Shown piece after piece: positions 26,874 to 34,439 of a stretch of DNA of 64,000 bases. The stretch spans positions 62,001 to 126,000 of the forward strand of contig NZ_MJIC01000016.1 of the NCBI RefSeq assembly GCF_001758465.1. The letters run 5' to 3'. Source of the DNA: Marisediminitalea lipolytica (GTDB lineage Bacteria > Pseudomonadota > Gammaproteobacteria > Enterobacterales > Alteromonadaceae). Below the pieces are notes generated by a model. It did no database searches and was not told the origin of the DNA. It worked only from the letters and a program-made list of their open reading frames with translations. Position numbers and translations under genes: made by a program. Numbering within the stretch: position 1 is the stretch's first letter; each line of letters opens with the position of its first letter.

Positions 26874-26970
26874 TCAACCTAAGAATGTTTTGTACTAATT
26901 TCAGCGTTGATATGCCGGATATTCAATACGTTGAATCTAAGATAGCGCAAAAACGCGGAGTTTTGATACA

Positions 26971-26998
26971 AAAAAGGCCCTTAATTTAAGGGCCTTTT
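26971..26998 (-). terminator. clpX intrinsic terminator
   Basis: AAAAGGCCCTTA pairs with TAAGGGCCTTTT around a three-base loop. A runs on the plus strand supply the U tract for the minus-strand transcript. It lies 9 bp past the clpX stop. Confidence 0.9.
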
Positions 26999-27007
26999 AA
27001 AAATTAA

Positions 27008-28285
27008 TTACTCACTCGCCGCTTTCTTGTCGGCGTTGTCGTAAATTAATATGGGTTTCGATTCACCACGGATAACCGTTTCGTCGATGACCACTTTTGA
27101 CACGTTGTCCATTGATGGTAACTCGTACATGGTTTCCAGCAGCACGGCTTCCACTATCGAACGCAGACCACGGGCACCGGTTTTACGCTGCATGGCCTTT
27201 TTCGCTATAGCGAACAAGGCGTCTTCACGAAACTCCAGTTCGGTGTCTTCCATTGCGAACAATGCACCATACTGTTTGGTGATGGCGTTTTTCGGCTCTT
27301 TCAGAATCTGAATCAGTGCTTCTTCGTTCAGTTCTTCAAGGCTGGTCACCACTGGTAAACGACCGATGAATTCCGGGATCAGGCCATATTTAACCAAATC
27401 TTCAGGTTCGACCTGACGGAACAGGTCTGACACGGCTTTCTTATCTTCCTTGGATTTAACCTCAGCACCAAAACCAATACCACTGCCCTGGGCAGAACGC
27501 TGTTCGATAACTTTATCGAGTCCCGCAAATGCACCGCCACAGATAAACAGAATCTTAGAGGTATCTACCTGCAGGAATTCCTGTTGCGGATGTTTCCGGC
27601 CACCTTGCGGTGGTACCGACGCAACAGTACCTTCGATCAGCTTGAGCAAGGCCTGCTGTACGCCTTCGCCCGACACATCGCGGGTGATTGACGGGTTGTC
27701 AGATTTACGGCTGATTTTGTCGATTTCGTCGATATAAACAATCCCGCGCTGGGCTTTTTCTACATCGTAATCACACTTTTGCAGCAGCTTTTGAATAATG
27801 TTCTCAACGTCTTCACCCACGTAACCCGCTTCGGTTAACGTAGTGGCGTCAGCCATAGTAAATGGTACGTCGAGTAAACGAGCCAGCGTTTCCGCCAACA
27901 ACGTTTTACCGCTACCCGTTGGCCCGATTAACAGAATGTTACTCTTGCCTAACTCAACACCATCATGCACGTCGCCATTACGCAGGCGTTTATAATGGTT
28001 GTATACCGCAACGGATAATACTTTCTTGGCGTGCTCTTGCCCGATCACATAGTCATTCAGATGTTCGTGAATTTCCTGTGGCTTCGGTAATGCGTTTTGA
28101 TTGTTTTTATTCGGTGAAATATCTTTAATTTCTTCGCGAATAATATCATTACAAAGTTCTACGCACTCATCGCAAATGAACACTGAAGGTCCTGCGATCA
28201 GCTTTCTGACTTCGTGCTGACTCTTTCCACAAAACGAGCAATACAAAAGTTTATTATCGCTATCGCTGCCTTGTTTATCGCTCAT
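27008..28285 (-). CDS. clpX: ATP-dependent Clp protease ATP-binding subunit ClpX
   Basis: A 425-residue AAA+ unfoldase that feeds substrates to ClpP. It shows the N-terminal zinc-binding domain (CSFCGKS...CDECVELC), Walker A (GPTGSGKTLLAETLA near 125), the pore loop GYVGEDVEN, Walker B (IVYIDEIDKI), the ClpP-binding IGF loop (GSGIGFGAEV) and the sensor-2 region GARGLRSIVE. It lies 62 bp downstream of clpP and is likely co-transcribed. Confidence 0.98.
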   Translation of the reverse strand: MSDKQGSDSDNKLLYCSFCGKSQHEVRKLIAGPSVFICDECVELCNDIIREEIKDISPNKNNQNALPKPQEIHEHLNDYVIGQEHAKKVLSVAVYNHYKRLRNGDVHDGVELGKSNILLIGPTGSGKTLLAETLARLLDVPFTMADATTLTEAGYVGEDVENIIQKLLQKCDYDVEKAQRGIVYIDEIDKISRKSDNPSITRDVSGEGVQQALLKLIEGTVASVPPQGGRKHPQQEFLQVDTSKILFICGGAFAGLDKVIEQRSAQGSGIGFGAEVKSKEDKKAVSDLFRQVEPEDLVKYGLIPEFIGRLPVVTSLEELNEEALIQILKEPKNAITKQYGALFAMEDTELEFREDALFAIAKKAMQRKTGARGLRSIVEAVLLETMYELPSMDNVSKVVIDETVIRGESKPILIYDNADKKAASE

Positions 28286-28347
28286 AGATTCTTGCCTCTG
28301 GACTGCCCGGCATACACAAAACCAGTGCCGGGCTTTATATAACTATA

Positions 28348-28974
28348 CTACTTAGTGGCGGATGCGTCAGTTCGATTTGTTAAAACCTGGTCGATCAGAC
28401 CATATTCTTTCGCTTCGATAGCACTTAAGAAATTGTCGCGGTCGGTATCACGAGCCACTGTTTCGTAGTCCTGGCCAGTGTGTTCAGCCATCAGTCGGTT
28501 TAATTTTTCCTTGATGCTGAGAATTTCACGGGCGTGAATTTCAAAGTCAGATGCCTGGCCCTGGAAACCACCTAAGGGCTGGTGAATCATTACCCGCGCG
28601 TTAGGCAGACAATAACGTTTGCCCTTGGCTCCGCCTGATAACAGGAACGCGCCCATGCTGGCGGCCTGGCCGACGCATACAGTGCTTACATCAGGCTTAA
28701 TGAACTTCATGGTATCGTAGATTGCCATACCTGCGGTGACCGAACCGCCTGGAGAATTGATGTACAGGAAGATATCCTTTTCCGGATTTTCCGCTTCCAA
28801 AAACAACATTTGTGCCACGATAAGATTGGCCATGTGATCCTCAACCTGACCCACCAGAAAAATCACATTTTCTTTGAGCAGACGAGAATAGATATCGTAA
28901 GAACGCTCCCCTTTTGCGGTTTGTTCAACAACCATGGGGACAAGTGCATTCATTGGATCAAACGGGCTATGCAT
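28348..28974 (-). CDS. clpP: ATP-dependent Clp protease proteolytic subunit ClpP
   Basis: A 208-residue serine protease forming the barrel of ClpXP/ClpAP. The catalytic triad is seen as Ser in GQAASMGAFLL, His in MIHQPLGG and Asp in ARDTDRDNF. The N-terminal stretch ahead of VEQTAKGERSYDIYSRLL is the expected processed propeptide. The ATG follows AAGG about 11 nt upstream. It is transcribed with clpX, downstream of tig. Confidence 0.98.
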   Translation of the reverse strand: MHSPFDPMNALVPMVVEQTAKGERSYDIYSRLLKENVIFLVGQVEDHMANLIVAQMLFLEAENPEKDIFLYINSPGGSVTAGMAIYDTMKFIKPDVSTVCVGQAASMGAFLLSGGAKGKRYCLPNARVMIHQPLGGFQGQASDFEIHAREILSIKEKLNRLMAEHTGQDYETVARDTDRDNFLSAIEAKEYGLIDQVLTNRTDASATK

Positions 28975-29006
28975 TATGCGGTTACCTTAAGTACTAACAG
29001 AAATAA

Positions 29007-29032
29007 AAATGCTCGGACTAGACCGAGCATTT
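29007..29032 (-). terminator. tig intrinsic terminator
   Basis: AAATGCTCGG and CCGAGCATTT form a 10-bp stem with a 6-nt loop. On the minus strand it is followed by TTTTTATTT. It lies between tig and clpP. Confidence 0.85.
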
Positions 29033-29058
29033 AAACAGTTGCGTGTAGGTTAAGTCAA
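29030..29058 (-). promoter_or_regulatory. Possible clpP promoter overlapping the tig terminator
   Basis: On the minus strand TTGACT (29058-29053) and TTTAAA (29035-29030) are 17 bp apart. Initiation would fall near 29023, inside the tig terminator stem, so RNA made here would lack the 5' arm needed to terminate. The -10 is a weak match. Confidence 0.45.
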
Positions 29059-29073
29059 TCCAGGAGTGCAAAA

Positions 29074-30378
29074 TTACCCCTGTTTGTTCATAACCTCGTC
29101 AAACGGCTTGCTCACTTCAGTGACCTTAGCCTGAGCTACAACCCACTCGATCGCTTGTTCTTCGAGTGCAACATTTTGCATTTGTTGCATCAGTTCCTGA
29201 TTATTTTTGTAGTAATCAACAACTTCTTGTGGATCTTCATACGCAGATGCCATGGTTTCGATCAGGCTGTCTACTTTTTCTTGGTCAGCTTTCAGGTCGT
29301 TTTGCTTGATGATTTCACCTAACAACAGACCGATAGTAACGCGACGGGTAGCATTGTCTTTAAACAGATCAGCTGGCAGGTCAGGCAGGTTTGCACCGCC
29401 GCCTTGTTGGCTGAAACGTTGTTTAGCTTGTTCACGCAGCGCGTTAACTTCTTGATCTACCAGTGCAGCAGGCAGGTCGATTTCGTTCTTCTCAACCAGT
29501 TTTGCAATCACGTCTTCTTTAAGCTGAGTTTTAAGCGTTTGGCTTAACTCACGCTCCATGTTCTTACGAACTTCCGCTTTCAGCGCTTCAACGTCACCGT
29601 CTTCAATGCCGAACAGTTTAGCGAATTCTTCGTCTACTTTTGGCAGCGTCAGACCTTCAACTTTCTTCACGTTTACTTTGAACTGTGCTTCTTTACCTTT
29701 AAGCGCTTCCGCGTGGTAGTCTTCAGGGAAAGTTACATCAACGATAACTTCATCGTCTTTCTTAGCGCCAACCAGAGGCTTTTCAAAGCCTGGGATCATG
29801 CGCTCTTTACCCAGCTCAAGGGTGAAGTCTTCAGCTTTACCGCCGTCAAATTCTTCGCCGTCGATGGTGCCTACGAAGTCGATAACGATTCTGTCATCTT
29901 TGCGTGCTTTACGCTTAACTTCTTTCCACTCACCGTGTTGCTTTTGCAGCGTTTCTAACATGCTGTCCAGATCTTCATCAGAGATCTCTACAACTGTTTT
30001 TTCAATTTCGATTTCGTCTACGCCTTTAACTTCTACTTCTGGGTAAACTTCGAATTTTGCAACAAACTCAAAATCTTCACCGTCCTGATCTTTAGTCAGT
30101 TCGAATGAAGGCATGCCAGCAGGATTAATTTTTTCCTGAACGATGGCCTGATAGAAGTTTTGCTGCATTACGTCACCAGCCACTTCCTGACGAACTGCTT
30201 GACCGTAACGTTTCTTAATTACGCTTACTGGTACTTTACCCGGACGGAAACCGTTAATACGCTGAGTTTTCGCTAATTGCTGTAAACGCGACTTAACGGC
30301 GTTATCTACTGACTCAGCAGGAACAGTAATAGTAAGACGGCGTTCTAAACCCTGAGTCGTCTCGACTGAAACTTGCAT
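29074..30378 (-). CDS. tig: Trigger factor
   Basis: A 434-residue ribosome-associated chaperone with prolyl-isomerase activity. The N-terminal ribosome-binding domain carries the signature FRPGKVPVSVIKKRYG. The central FKBP-like domain (residues about 150-245) shows DRIVIDFVGTIDGEEFDGGKAEDFTLELG and IPGFE. The C-terminal helical arms follow. Length and order (tig-clpP-clpX-lon) are standard. The leader contains a perfect 16-bp palindrome. Confidence 0.98.
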   Translation of the reverse strand: MQVSVETTQGLERRLTITVPAESVDNAVKSRLQQLAKTQRINGFRPGKVPVSVIKKRYGQAVRQEVAGDVMQQNFYQAIVQEKINPAGMPSFELTKDQDGEDFEFVAKFEVYPEVEVKGVDEIEIEKTVVEISDEDLDSMLETLQKQHGEWKEVKRKARKDDRIVIDFVGTIDGEEFDGGKAEDFTLELGKERMIPGFEKPLVGAKKDDEVIVDVTFPEDYHAEALKGKEAQFKVNVKKVEGLTLPKVDEEFAKLFGIEDGDVEALKAEVRKNMERELSQTLKTQLKEDVIAKLVEKNEIDLPAALVDQEVNALREQAKQRFSQQGGGANLPDLPADLFKDNATRRVTIGLLLGEIIKQNDLKADQEKVDSLIETMASAYEDPQEVVDYYKNNQELMQQMQNVALEEQAIEWVVAQAKVTEVSKPFDEVMNKQG

Positions 30379-30728
30379 TGTATTACCTCAACTTTGCGCC
30401 TAATACGCTCTATTTTCCAGCCTCTCGCCCGTCACTGCATGCAGTGATAAAAACCCAGGTAAGAGGTCGATTCATCGCGCTATAAACTAAGCGCAGCCTT
30501 AAAAAGACGCAGTAGTATACAGTTTGAGAACAACAGAGTCGAGCATAAATCAGTGGTTTCTGTTGTGGCAGGAAAAACAACGTGCAAAGTAAGAAATATA
30601 AAGGCTTTAGGGTGCGTTAGCAGTGGCCATTCAGGAGAAAAAAGAAATTAATGATTTGAGAAAATCGCGCTCAACCAACGACAGATTTCCTGGAATCAAA
30701 AGCTTAATGACTCTACGGCTTTCTTTGT
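30379..30728. other. tig upstream region, no gene recognised
   Basis: About 350 bp between tig and the tRNA repeats. On the minus strand a TATACT -10 (30519-30514) preceded by TG may drive tig, but no good -35 is seen. A perfect palindrome lies at 30432-30447. The stretch 30541-30716 shows no frame, RNA or repeat I can recognise. Confidence 0.5.
30432..30447. repeat. Perfect 16-bp palindrome in the tig leader
   Basis: TCACTGCATGCAGTGA reads the same on both strands and lies 54-69 bp upstream of the tig start. It could be a protein-binding site or, as RNA, a short hairpin. Confidence 0.7.
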
Positions 30729-31082
30729 AAAAAATTAACTGGAACAGTTAAGAGAGATGGTCGGTGAGACAGGATTGGCTGCGGACTCCTGTCCTTCGCC
30801 CTTCGGGCCAGCGCTGAAGCGCTGTTGCACATTGTTCCCGACAATGTGCTGAACTGCTCCCCAACACAAGGGGTCTGCGGCGTTCTTTGTAGAAAATTAA
30901 TTGGAAAAGCTAAGAGAGATGGTCGGTGAGACAGGATTGACTGCGGACTCCTGTCCTTCGCCCTTCGGGCCAGCGCTAAAGCGCTGTTGCACATTGCTCC
31001 CGACAATGTGCTGAACTGCTCCCCATCACAAGGGGTGTGCGGCGTTCTTTGTAGAAAATTTAACTGGGACAGTTAAGAGAGA
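30717..31082 (-). repeat. tRNA-Pro 3'-end tandem repeats (rtT-like), about 2.2 units
   Basis: Downstream of tRNA-Pro lie near-identical units of about 162-163 bp. Each ends with an exact copy of the last 19 nt of the tRNA, CCA included: AATCCTGTCTCACCGACCA at 30938-30920 and 30776-30758, against 31101-31083 in the tRNA itself. Each unit is rich in short hairpins: GCACATTG/CAATGTGC, CAGCGCT/AGCGCTG, GCCCGAAGGGC and GGACAGGAGTCC. Each starts after CCA with TCTCTCTTA...TTTTCTACAAAG. This matches in plan the repeats after E. coli tyrT, where 178-bp units also carry the last 19 bp of the tRNA. A partial third unit ends near 30717. Confidence 0.85.
30729..30751 (-). terminator. Small terminator at the end of the tRNA operon repeats
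   Basis: On the minus strand TTAACTG, loop TTC, CAGTTAA, then T6. The equivalent hairpin after the tRNA-Pro copy has a shorter T run, and the middle copy has a broken stem, so this last one is the best stop for the operon. Confidence 0.6.
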
Positions 31083-31159
31083 TGGTCGGTGAGACAGGAT
31101 TTGAACCTGCGACCCCTTGTACCCAAAACAAGTGCGCTACCAAGCTGCGCCACTCACCG
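31083..31159 (-). tRNA. tRNA-Pro (UGG)
   Basis: A 77-nt cloverleaf on the minus strand with encoded CCA. Acceptor arms CGGTGAG and CTCACCG, anticodon loop TTTGGGT giving UGG, and the T loop GTTCAAAT are all intact. The sequence is identical to the copy at 31672-31748. It is the last tRNA of the operon. Confidence 0.97.
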
Positions 31160-31190
31160 ACTTTAATCTGTGTTGCTGAACCGGTGAAAA

Positions 31191-31275
31191 TGGTGCGGAA
31201 GGAGAGACTTGAACTCTCACGCCGTGAAGCACTGGAACCTAAATCCAGCGTGTCTACCAATTCCACCACTTCCGC
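31191..31275 (-). tRNA. tRNA-Leu (UAG)
   Basis: An 85-nt tRNA with the long variable arm of tRNA-Leu and encoded CCA. Anticodon stem-loop CTGGA-TTTAGGT-TCCAG gives UAG. It starts GCGGAAGTGGTGGAATTGG. It lies 7 bp after tRNA-His and 31 bp before tRNA-Pro. Confidence 0.97.
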
Positions 31276-31282
31276 GAGAAAA

Positions 31283-31359
31283 TGGGGTGGACGATGGGAC
31301 TTGAACCCACGACAACCGGAATCACAATCCGGGGCTCTACCAACTGAGCTACGCCCACC
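31283..31359 (-). tRNA. tRNA-His (GUG)
   Basis: A 77-nt tRNA with the extra 5' G of tRNA-His, GGTGGGCGTAGCTCAGTTGG, anticodon GTG (GGATTGTGATTCC) and encoded CCA. Adjacent to tRNA-Leu. Confidence 0.97.
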
Positions 31360-31432
31360 ATTGAGGTGTTGCATTATACAAATAATAGTTGTGGAGTGGT
31401 AACTATTATTTGTTTTTTGCTAGTCACTTCTG

Positions 31433-31569
31433 CCGACATCGCGTTGGCGCGTCCGGCAGGATTGCAACATACATCGTGTATGTTGTCCTTCGGACCAGCC
31501 TGCGGCTGTGCCAATTTGTTCCAGACAAATTTGGTCGAACCTTAGGTTCTCATCTGCCCGACTTCGCGT
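31433..31569 (-). repeat. tRNA-Arg 3'-end repeat unit with hairpins
   Basis: Downstream of tRNA-Arg on the minus strand is one 125-bp unit ending in an exact copy of the last 19 nt of the tRNA (31463-31445, AATCCTGCCGGACGCGCCA). The bases just past CCA are also shared (ACGCGAAGTCG against ACGCGATGTCG). The unit holds GAACCTAAGGTTC, CCAAATTTGT/ACAAATTGG, CAGCCGCAGGCTG, GTCCGAAGGAC and CAACATACACGATGTATGTTG, each a hairpin. Its plan is the same as the tRNA-Pro repeats, but the sequence differs. Confidence 0.8.
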
Positions 31570-31646
<77 letters not shown>

Positions 31647-31671
31647 TCGGCGAATCTACGCTAGCAAAAAA

Positions 31672-31748
31672 TGGTCGGTGAGACAGGATTTGAACCTGCG
31701 ACCCCTTGTACCCAAAACAAGTGCGCTACCAAGCTGCGCCACTCACCG
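31672..31748 (-). tRNA. tRNA-Pro (UGG), second copy
   Basis: A 77-nt tRNA identical to the one at 31083-31159, anticodon UGG, with encoded CCA. It is the first gene of the operon, about 40 nt after the predicted transcription start, and has no 3' repeat of its own. Confidence 0.97.
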
Positions 31749-31793
31749 AACCTGTGCAGAGGAAGTAAACTTACTGGCCTCTACGGGGTGCGC

Positions 31794-31822
31794 ATACTAC
31801 CTACTTGCCCCTACCTCGTCAA
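31794..31822 (-). promoter_or_regulatory. tRNA operon promoter
   Basis: On the minus strand TTGACG (31822-31817), 17 bp, TAGTAT (31799-31794), then GCGCACCCC. The GC-rich discriminator is typical of stable-RNA promoters under stringent control. Initiation is expected near 31787. Confidence 0.85.
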
Positions 31823-32003
31823 ACACTTTTTTACACTAAAATCATCGTATGCTCACAAAGCCAGCAACTCGCTATAAATTTATCCAAAATATCACGTCGT
31901 CGGAAGAATTCGCGTTTGTTGTTTTGCCTTAGCCGCTATACTTGTGGGAAAATACAGCTCCTATCGTTTTTTAATTAATTACTTCATTAAGCAGCCAGTA
32001 ACT

Positions 32004-32858
32004 ATGACCGCCCATTTGATTGACGGCAAACTCATTGCCAAACAAGTTCGACGAGATGTCGCTTTATATGTTGATTCACTGAAACAAGCAGGTAAAAGGG
32101 AGCCTGGTTTGGCGGTGGTGTTAGTTGGCAGCGATCCGGCTTCTCAGGTGTATGTTGCTAATAAGAGAAAAGCCTGCGATGAAGTGGGATTTAACTCACG
32201 CTCCTATGATCTGCCTGCAAACACCTCGCAGCAAGAGCTGTTGGATCTGGTCGACGAACTGAATAATGACCCGGCCATTGATGGCATATTAGTGCAATTA
32301 CCGCTGCCGGCGGGTCTGGATGCTGAAGAAATTCTCGAGCGTATCCATCCCCACAAAGACGTGGATGGGTTCCACCCATACAATATTGGCCGTCTTGCAC
32401 AGCGCATTCCCGCGCTACGTCCTTGTACGCCCAAGGGCATCATGACCATGATCGAAGCTACTAAGCGCCCGGTCAAAGGGCTTGATGCGGTTATTGTTGG
32501 CGCTTCCAATATTGTTGGCCGTCCGATGTCCATGGAATTACTGTTGGCCGGATGTACAGTAACCACTTGCCATAAATTTACTCAGGATTTAAAAAGCCAC
32601 GTAGGTCGTGCCGACTTATTGGTAGTAGCAGTAGGCAAACCTGCTTTTATCCCCGGCGACTGGATTAAGCCTGGTGCAATCGTAATTGATGTGGGTATTA
32701 ACCGCACTGCTGAGGGCACACTGGTTGGTGACGTCGAATTTGATAAAGCCGTTGAACGAGCAGGCTGGATTACGCCGGTACCCGGTGGCGTTGGCCCGAT
32801 GACCGTTGCCAGTCTGATTGAAAACACACTGGAATCCTACGTTAAGTTTCACTCTTAA
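32004..32858 (+). CDS. folD: Methylene-THF dehydrogenase / methenyl-THF cyclohydrolase
   Basis: FolD interconverts 5,10-methylene- and 10-formyl-tetrahydrofolate. The 284-residue product from ATG 32004 (MTAHLIDGKLIAKQVR) has the family length. A longer frame from 31944 adds 20 unsupported residues. Seen are the catalytic Lys in YVANKRKACDEVGF, QLPLPAGLDAEEIL, the NADP site GASNIVGRPMSMELL and the PVPGGVGPMT signature. A TATACT at 31937-31942 may be the -10. It is divergent from the tRNA operon. Confidence 0.97.
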   Translation: MTAHLIDGKLIAKQVRRDVALYVDSLKQAGKREPGLAVVLVGSDPASQVYVANKRKACDEVGFNSRSYDLPANTSQQELLDLVDELNNDPAIDGILVQLPLPAGLDAEEILERIHPHKDVDGFHPYNIGRLAQRIPALRPCTPKGIMTMIEATKRPVKGLDAVIVGASNIVGRPMSMELLLAGCTVTTCHKFTQDLKSHVGRADLLVVAVGKPAFIPGDWIKPGAIVIDVGINRTAEGTLVGDVEFDKAVERAGWITPVPGGVGPMTVASLIENTLESYVKFHS

Positions 32859-32867
32859 TCGCCGGTT

Positions 32868-33425
32868 ATGAACTATATCCCACCAACGCCAGCCTGTGAG
32901 GATGTAAAGCGCTGGCTTGATACCATGGTAATCGGGCATAACTTCTGCCCTTTTGCCCGGTTTGTCCGCGATCAACAGCGCATCCGCTATGTGGATATTG
33001 CCTCTGACGATATGGCCGAAGTGCTAACCGGCCTGCGCGCCGAATTTGACCATCTGGATGAAACCCCAAAAACGTCTACTACGCTGGTAGTGTTGCCGCT
33101 GGGATGGCAGGATTTTGAGGACTACCTGTTACTGGTTGATGTGGCTCAACAATCACTGGAACACTGGGGCTATGAAGGCTGCTATCAGTTAGCCAGTTTT
33201 CACCCCGACTATCTGTTCGATGGCGAACCCTCAGGCGCAGCCAGCCATTTTACCAATCGCGCCCCCCATCCGGTTATTCATATTATTCGCGAAGCCGAAA
33301 TGGAACAGGCGCTGGCCCATCATGCCGATCCGGAATCGATACCGCAAACTAACATTGAGACCGCAGAAAGCCTTGGTAAAAAGGCGCTGCAGGCACAACT
33401 GGATGCCTGTAAACACAGGGATTAA
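32868..33425 (+). CDS. DUF1415 family protein
   Basis: A 185-residue cytoplasmic protein with the DUF1415 pattern: a conserved Trp near the start, IGHNFCPFARF, a central LVVLPLGWQDFEDYL and ASFHPDYLFDGE, and NRAPHPVIHIIREAEME. The function of the family is not known. It follows folD by 9 bp and is probably in the same transcript. It converges on the Gld-type operon. Confidence 0.85.
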   Translation: MNYIPPTPACEDVKRWLDTMVIGHNFCPFARFVRDQQRIRYVDIASDDMAEVLTGLRAEFDHLDETPKTSTTLVVLPLGWQDFEDYLLLVDVAQQSLEHWGYEGCYQLASFHPDYLFDGEPSGAASHFTNRAPHPVIHIIREAEMEQALAHHADPESIPQTNIETAESLGKKALQAQLDACKHRD

Positions 33426-33461
33426 TTCCGCAGTGGGCAAGCTGGCCAACTACGGTTTTAT

Positions 33462-34439
33462 CTACCTGCCAGGGGGTGTTTGAGGTTGTTGCAATAAATC
33501 CCCCTTCGATGACAACAGTCCACGGGCCTGAAAATCCGTCAGGCCGTATTGCCATTCCAGCATCGACGCGTCAATCAAGTCGCCGGAAAGTATCAAAATA
33601 TAGCCCTCTTCCCGGGGACGATTATAAATAGATAAACGCAGGCTCTTGTCGTCGCTGGCACTGATATCGATGGTTCGTACCAGCCTGTCGGGCGAGGGTT
33701 GCTCTATAAGCGGGCTTACTGTTTCATATTCAAAATTTACAATATCATTAAGCGTATGAACCAGCACGCCGGGATAAGCCAGAGGAAGTTTGTTTTCGCT
33801 TAGTTGCCAGTTACCATCCGCTTCCCTGAATAGCGTGAATGCCGGATCGCTGTCGATAGTGACCGATTGCAAGGTATTAAGTCCTGCATCAATGACATCT
33901 GGCATCAGCCATTCGTTTGGCGTTAAGGGTAACGAAACGGCCTCGTTAATCAGGTAACTTTGTTGCTGACTCGGCTCGCGAACGTAGCGCCCCAATCCAC
34001 TGGATGCAAGATTACCAATCAACACCCGCCATTGCTTGGTTGGCGAGGCCAGCGTAATCAGGGTGCTCTGCGAATCAGGCTGGGTGACCGGCTCTACTCC
34101 CAAAAGCGGATATTGCGATGCTTTGGCTGTTTTCGGCTCAATAATTCGAGCCTGCGTCAGTGCGCTGACAAATGCCGACAGTTTTTCAACATCGACCGGG
34201 AACCGCATAACACTATCCAGATGGGTTGCCAGCCACTGCTCTGAATCCTTGCGTGCAGCAAAGAGAGTGCCCTGAGCATTCTCTATGGTTATTTTAGACA
34301 GTGACTGACTCTCCGCGGCCAGACCGCCTAATAACAGATGCGATTGCGCAACCTGCTGAGGATGTCGTTGCACCACCAGGTAATAGGCGCTTCCCAGCGT
34401 GATCACAACCAGTAAAAATAAAACGGCGACTCTAATCAT
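33462..34439 (-). CDS. DUF4340 domain protein, partner of a Gld-type ABC transporter
   Basis: A 325-residue protein with an N-terminal membrane segment (MIRVAVLFLLVVITLGSAYYLVV) and a periplasmic body matching DUF4340, with LSKITIENAQGTLFAARKDSEQWL and an EKLSAFVSALTQARI segment. Start ATG 34439 overlaps the gldG-like stop by 4 nt (ATGA), showing coupling; a longer frame from 34502 lies inside that gene. DUF4340 proteins commonly sit beside GldG-type transporters, but their substrate is unknown. Confidence 0.85.
   Translation of the reverse strand: MIRVAVLFLLVVITLGSAYYLVVQRHPQQVAQSHLLLGGLAAESQSLSKITIENAQGTLFAARKDSEQWLATHLDSVMRFPVDVEKLSAFVSALTQARIIEPKTAKASQYPLLGVEPVTQPDSQSTLITLASPTKQWRVLIGNLASSGLGRYVREPSQQQSYLINEAVSLPLTPNEWLMPDVIDAGLNTLQSVTIDSDPAFTLFREADGNWQLSENKLPLAYPGVLVHTLNDIVNFEYETVSPLIEQPSPDRLVRTIDISASDDKSLRLSIYNRPREEGYILILSGDLIDASMLEWQYGLTDFQARGLLSSKGDLLQQPQTPPGR

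Noticed and set aside
30717..31082. CRISPR array
   Set aside because: Units are about 162 bp and near identical throughout, with no short repeat/unique spacer pattern and no cas genes.
31082..31402. Plus-strand frame of 106 codons (GETGFEPATP...) over the tRNA genes
   Set aside because: It is the antisense of tRNA-Pro, tRNA-Leu and tRNA-His. The GFEPATP pattern is the well-known false protein produced by reverse tRNA T-arms.
30717..31569. Prophage or integrative-element attachment sites suggested by the tRNA 3'-end copies
   Set aside because: Copies of tRNA 3' ends are typical att sites, but no integrase or cargo lies between them, the spacers are only 125-163 bp and they repeat in tandem.
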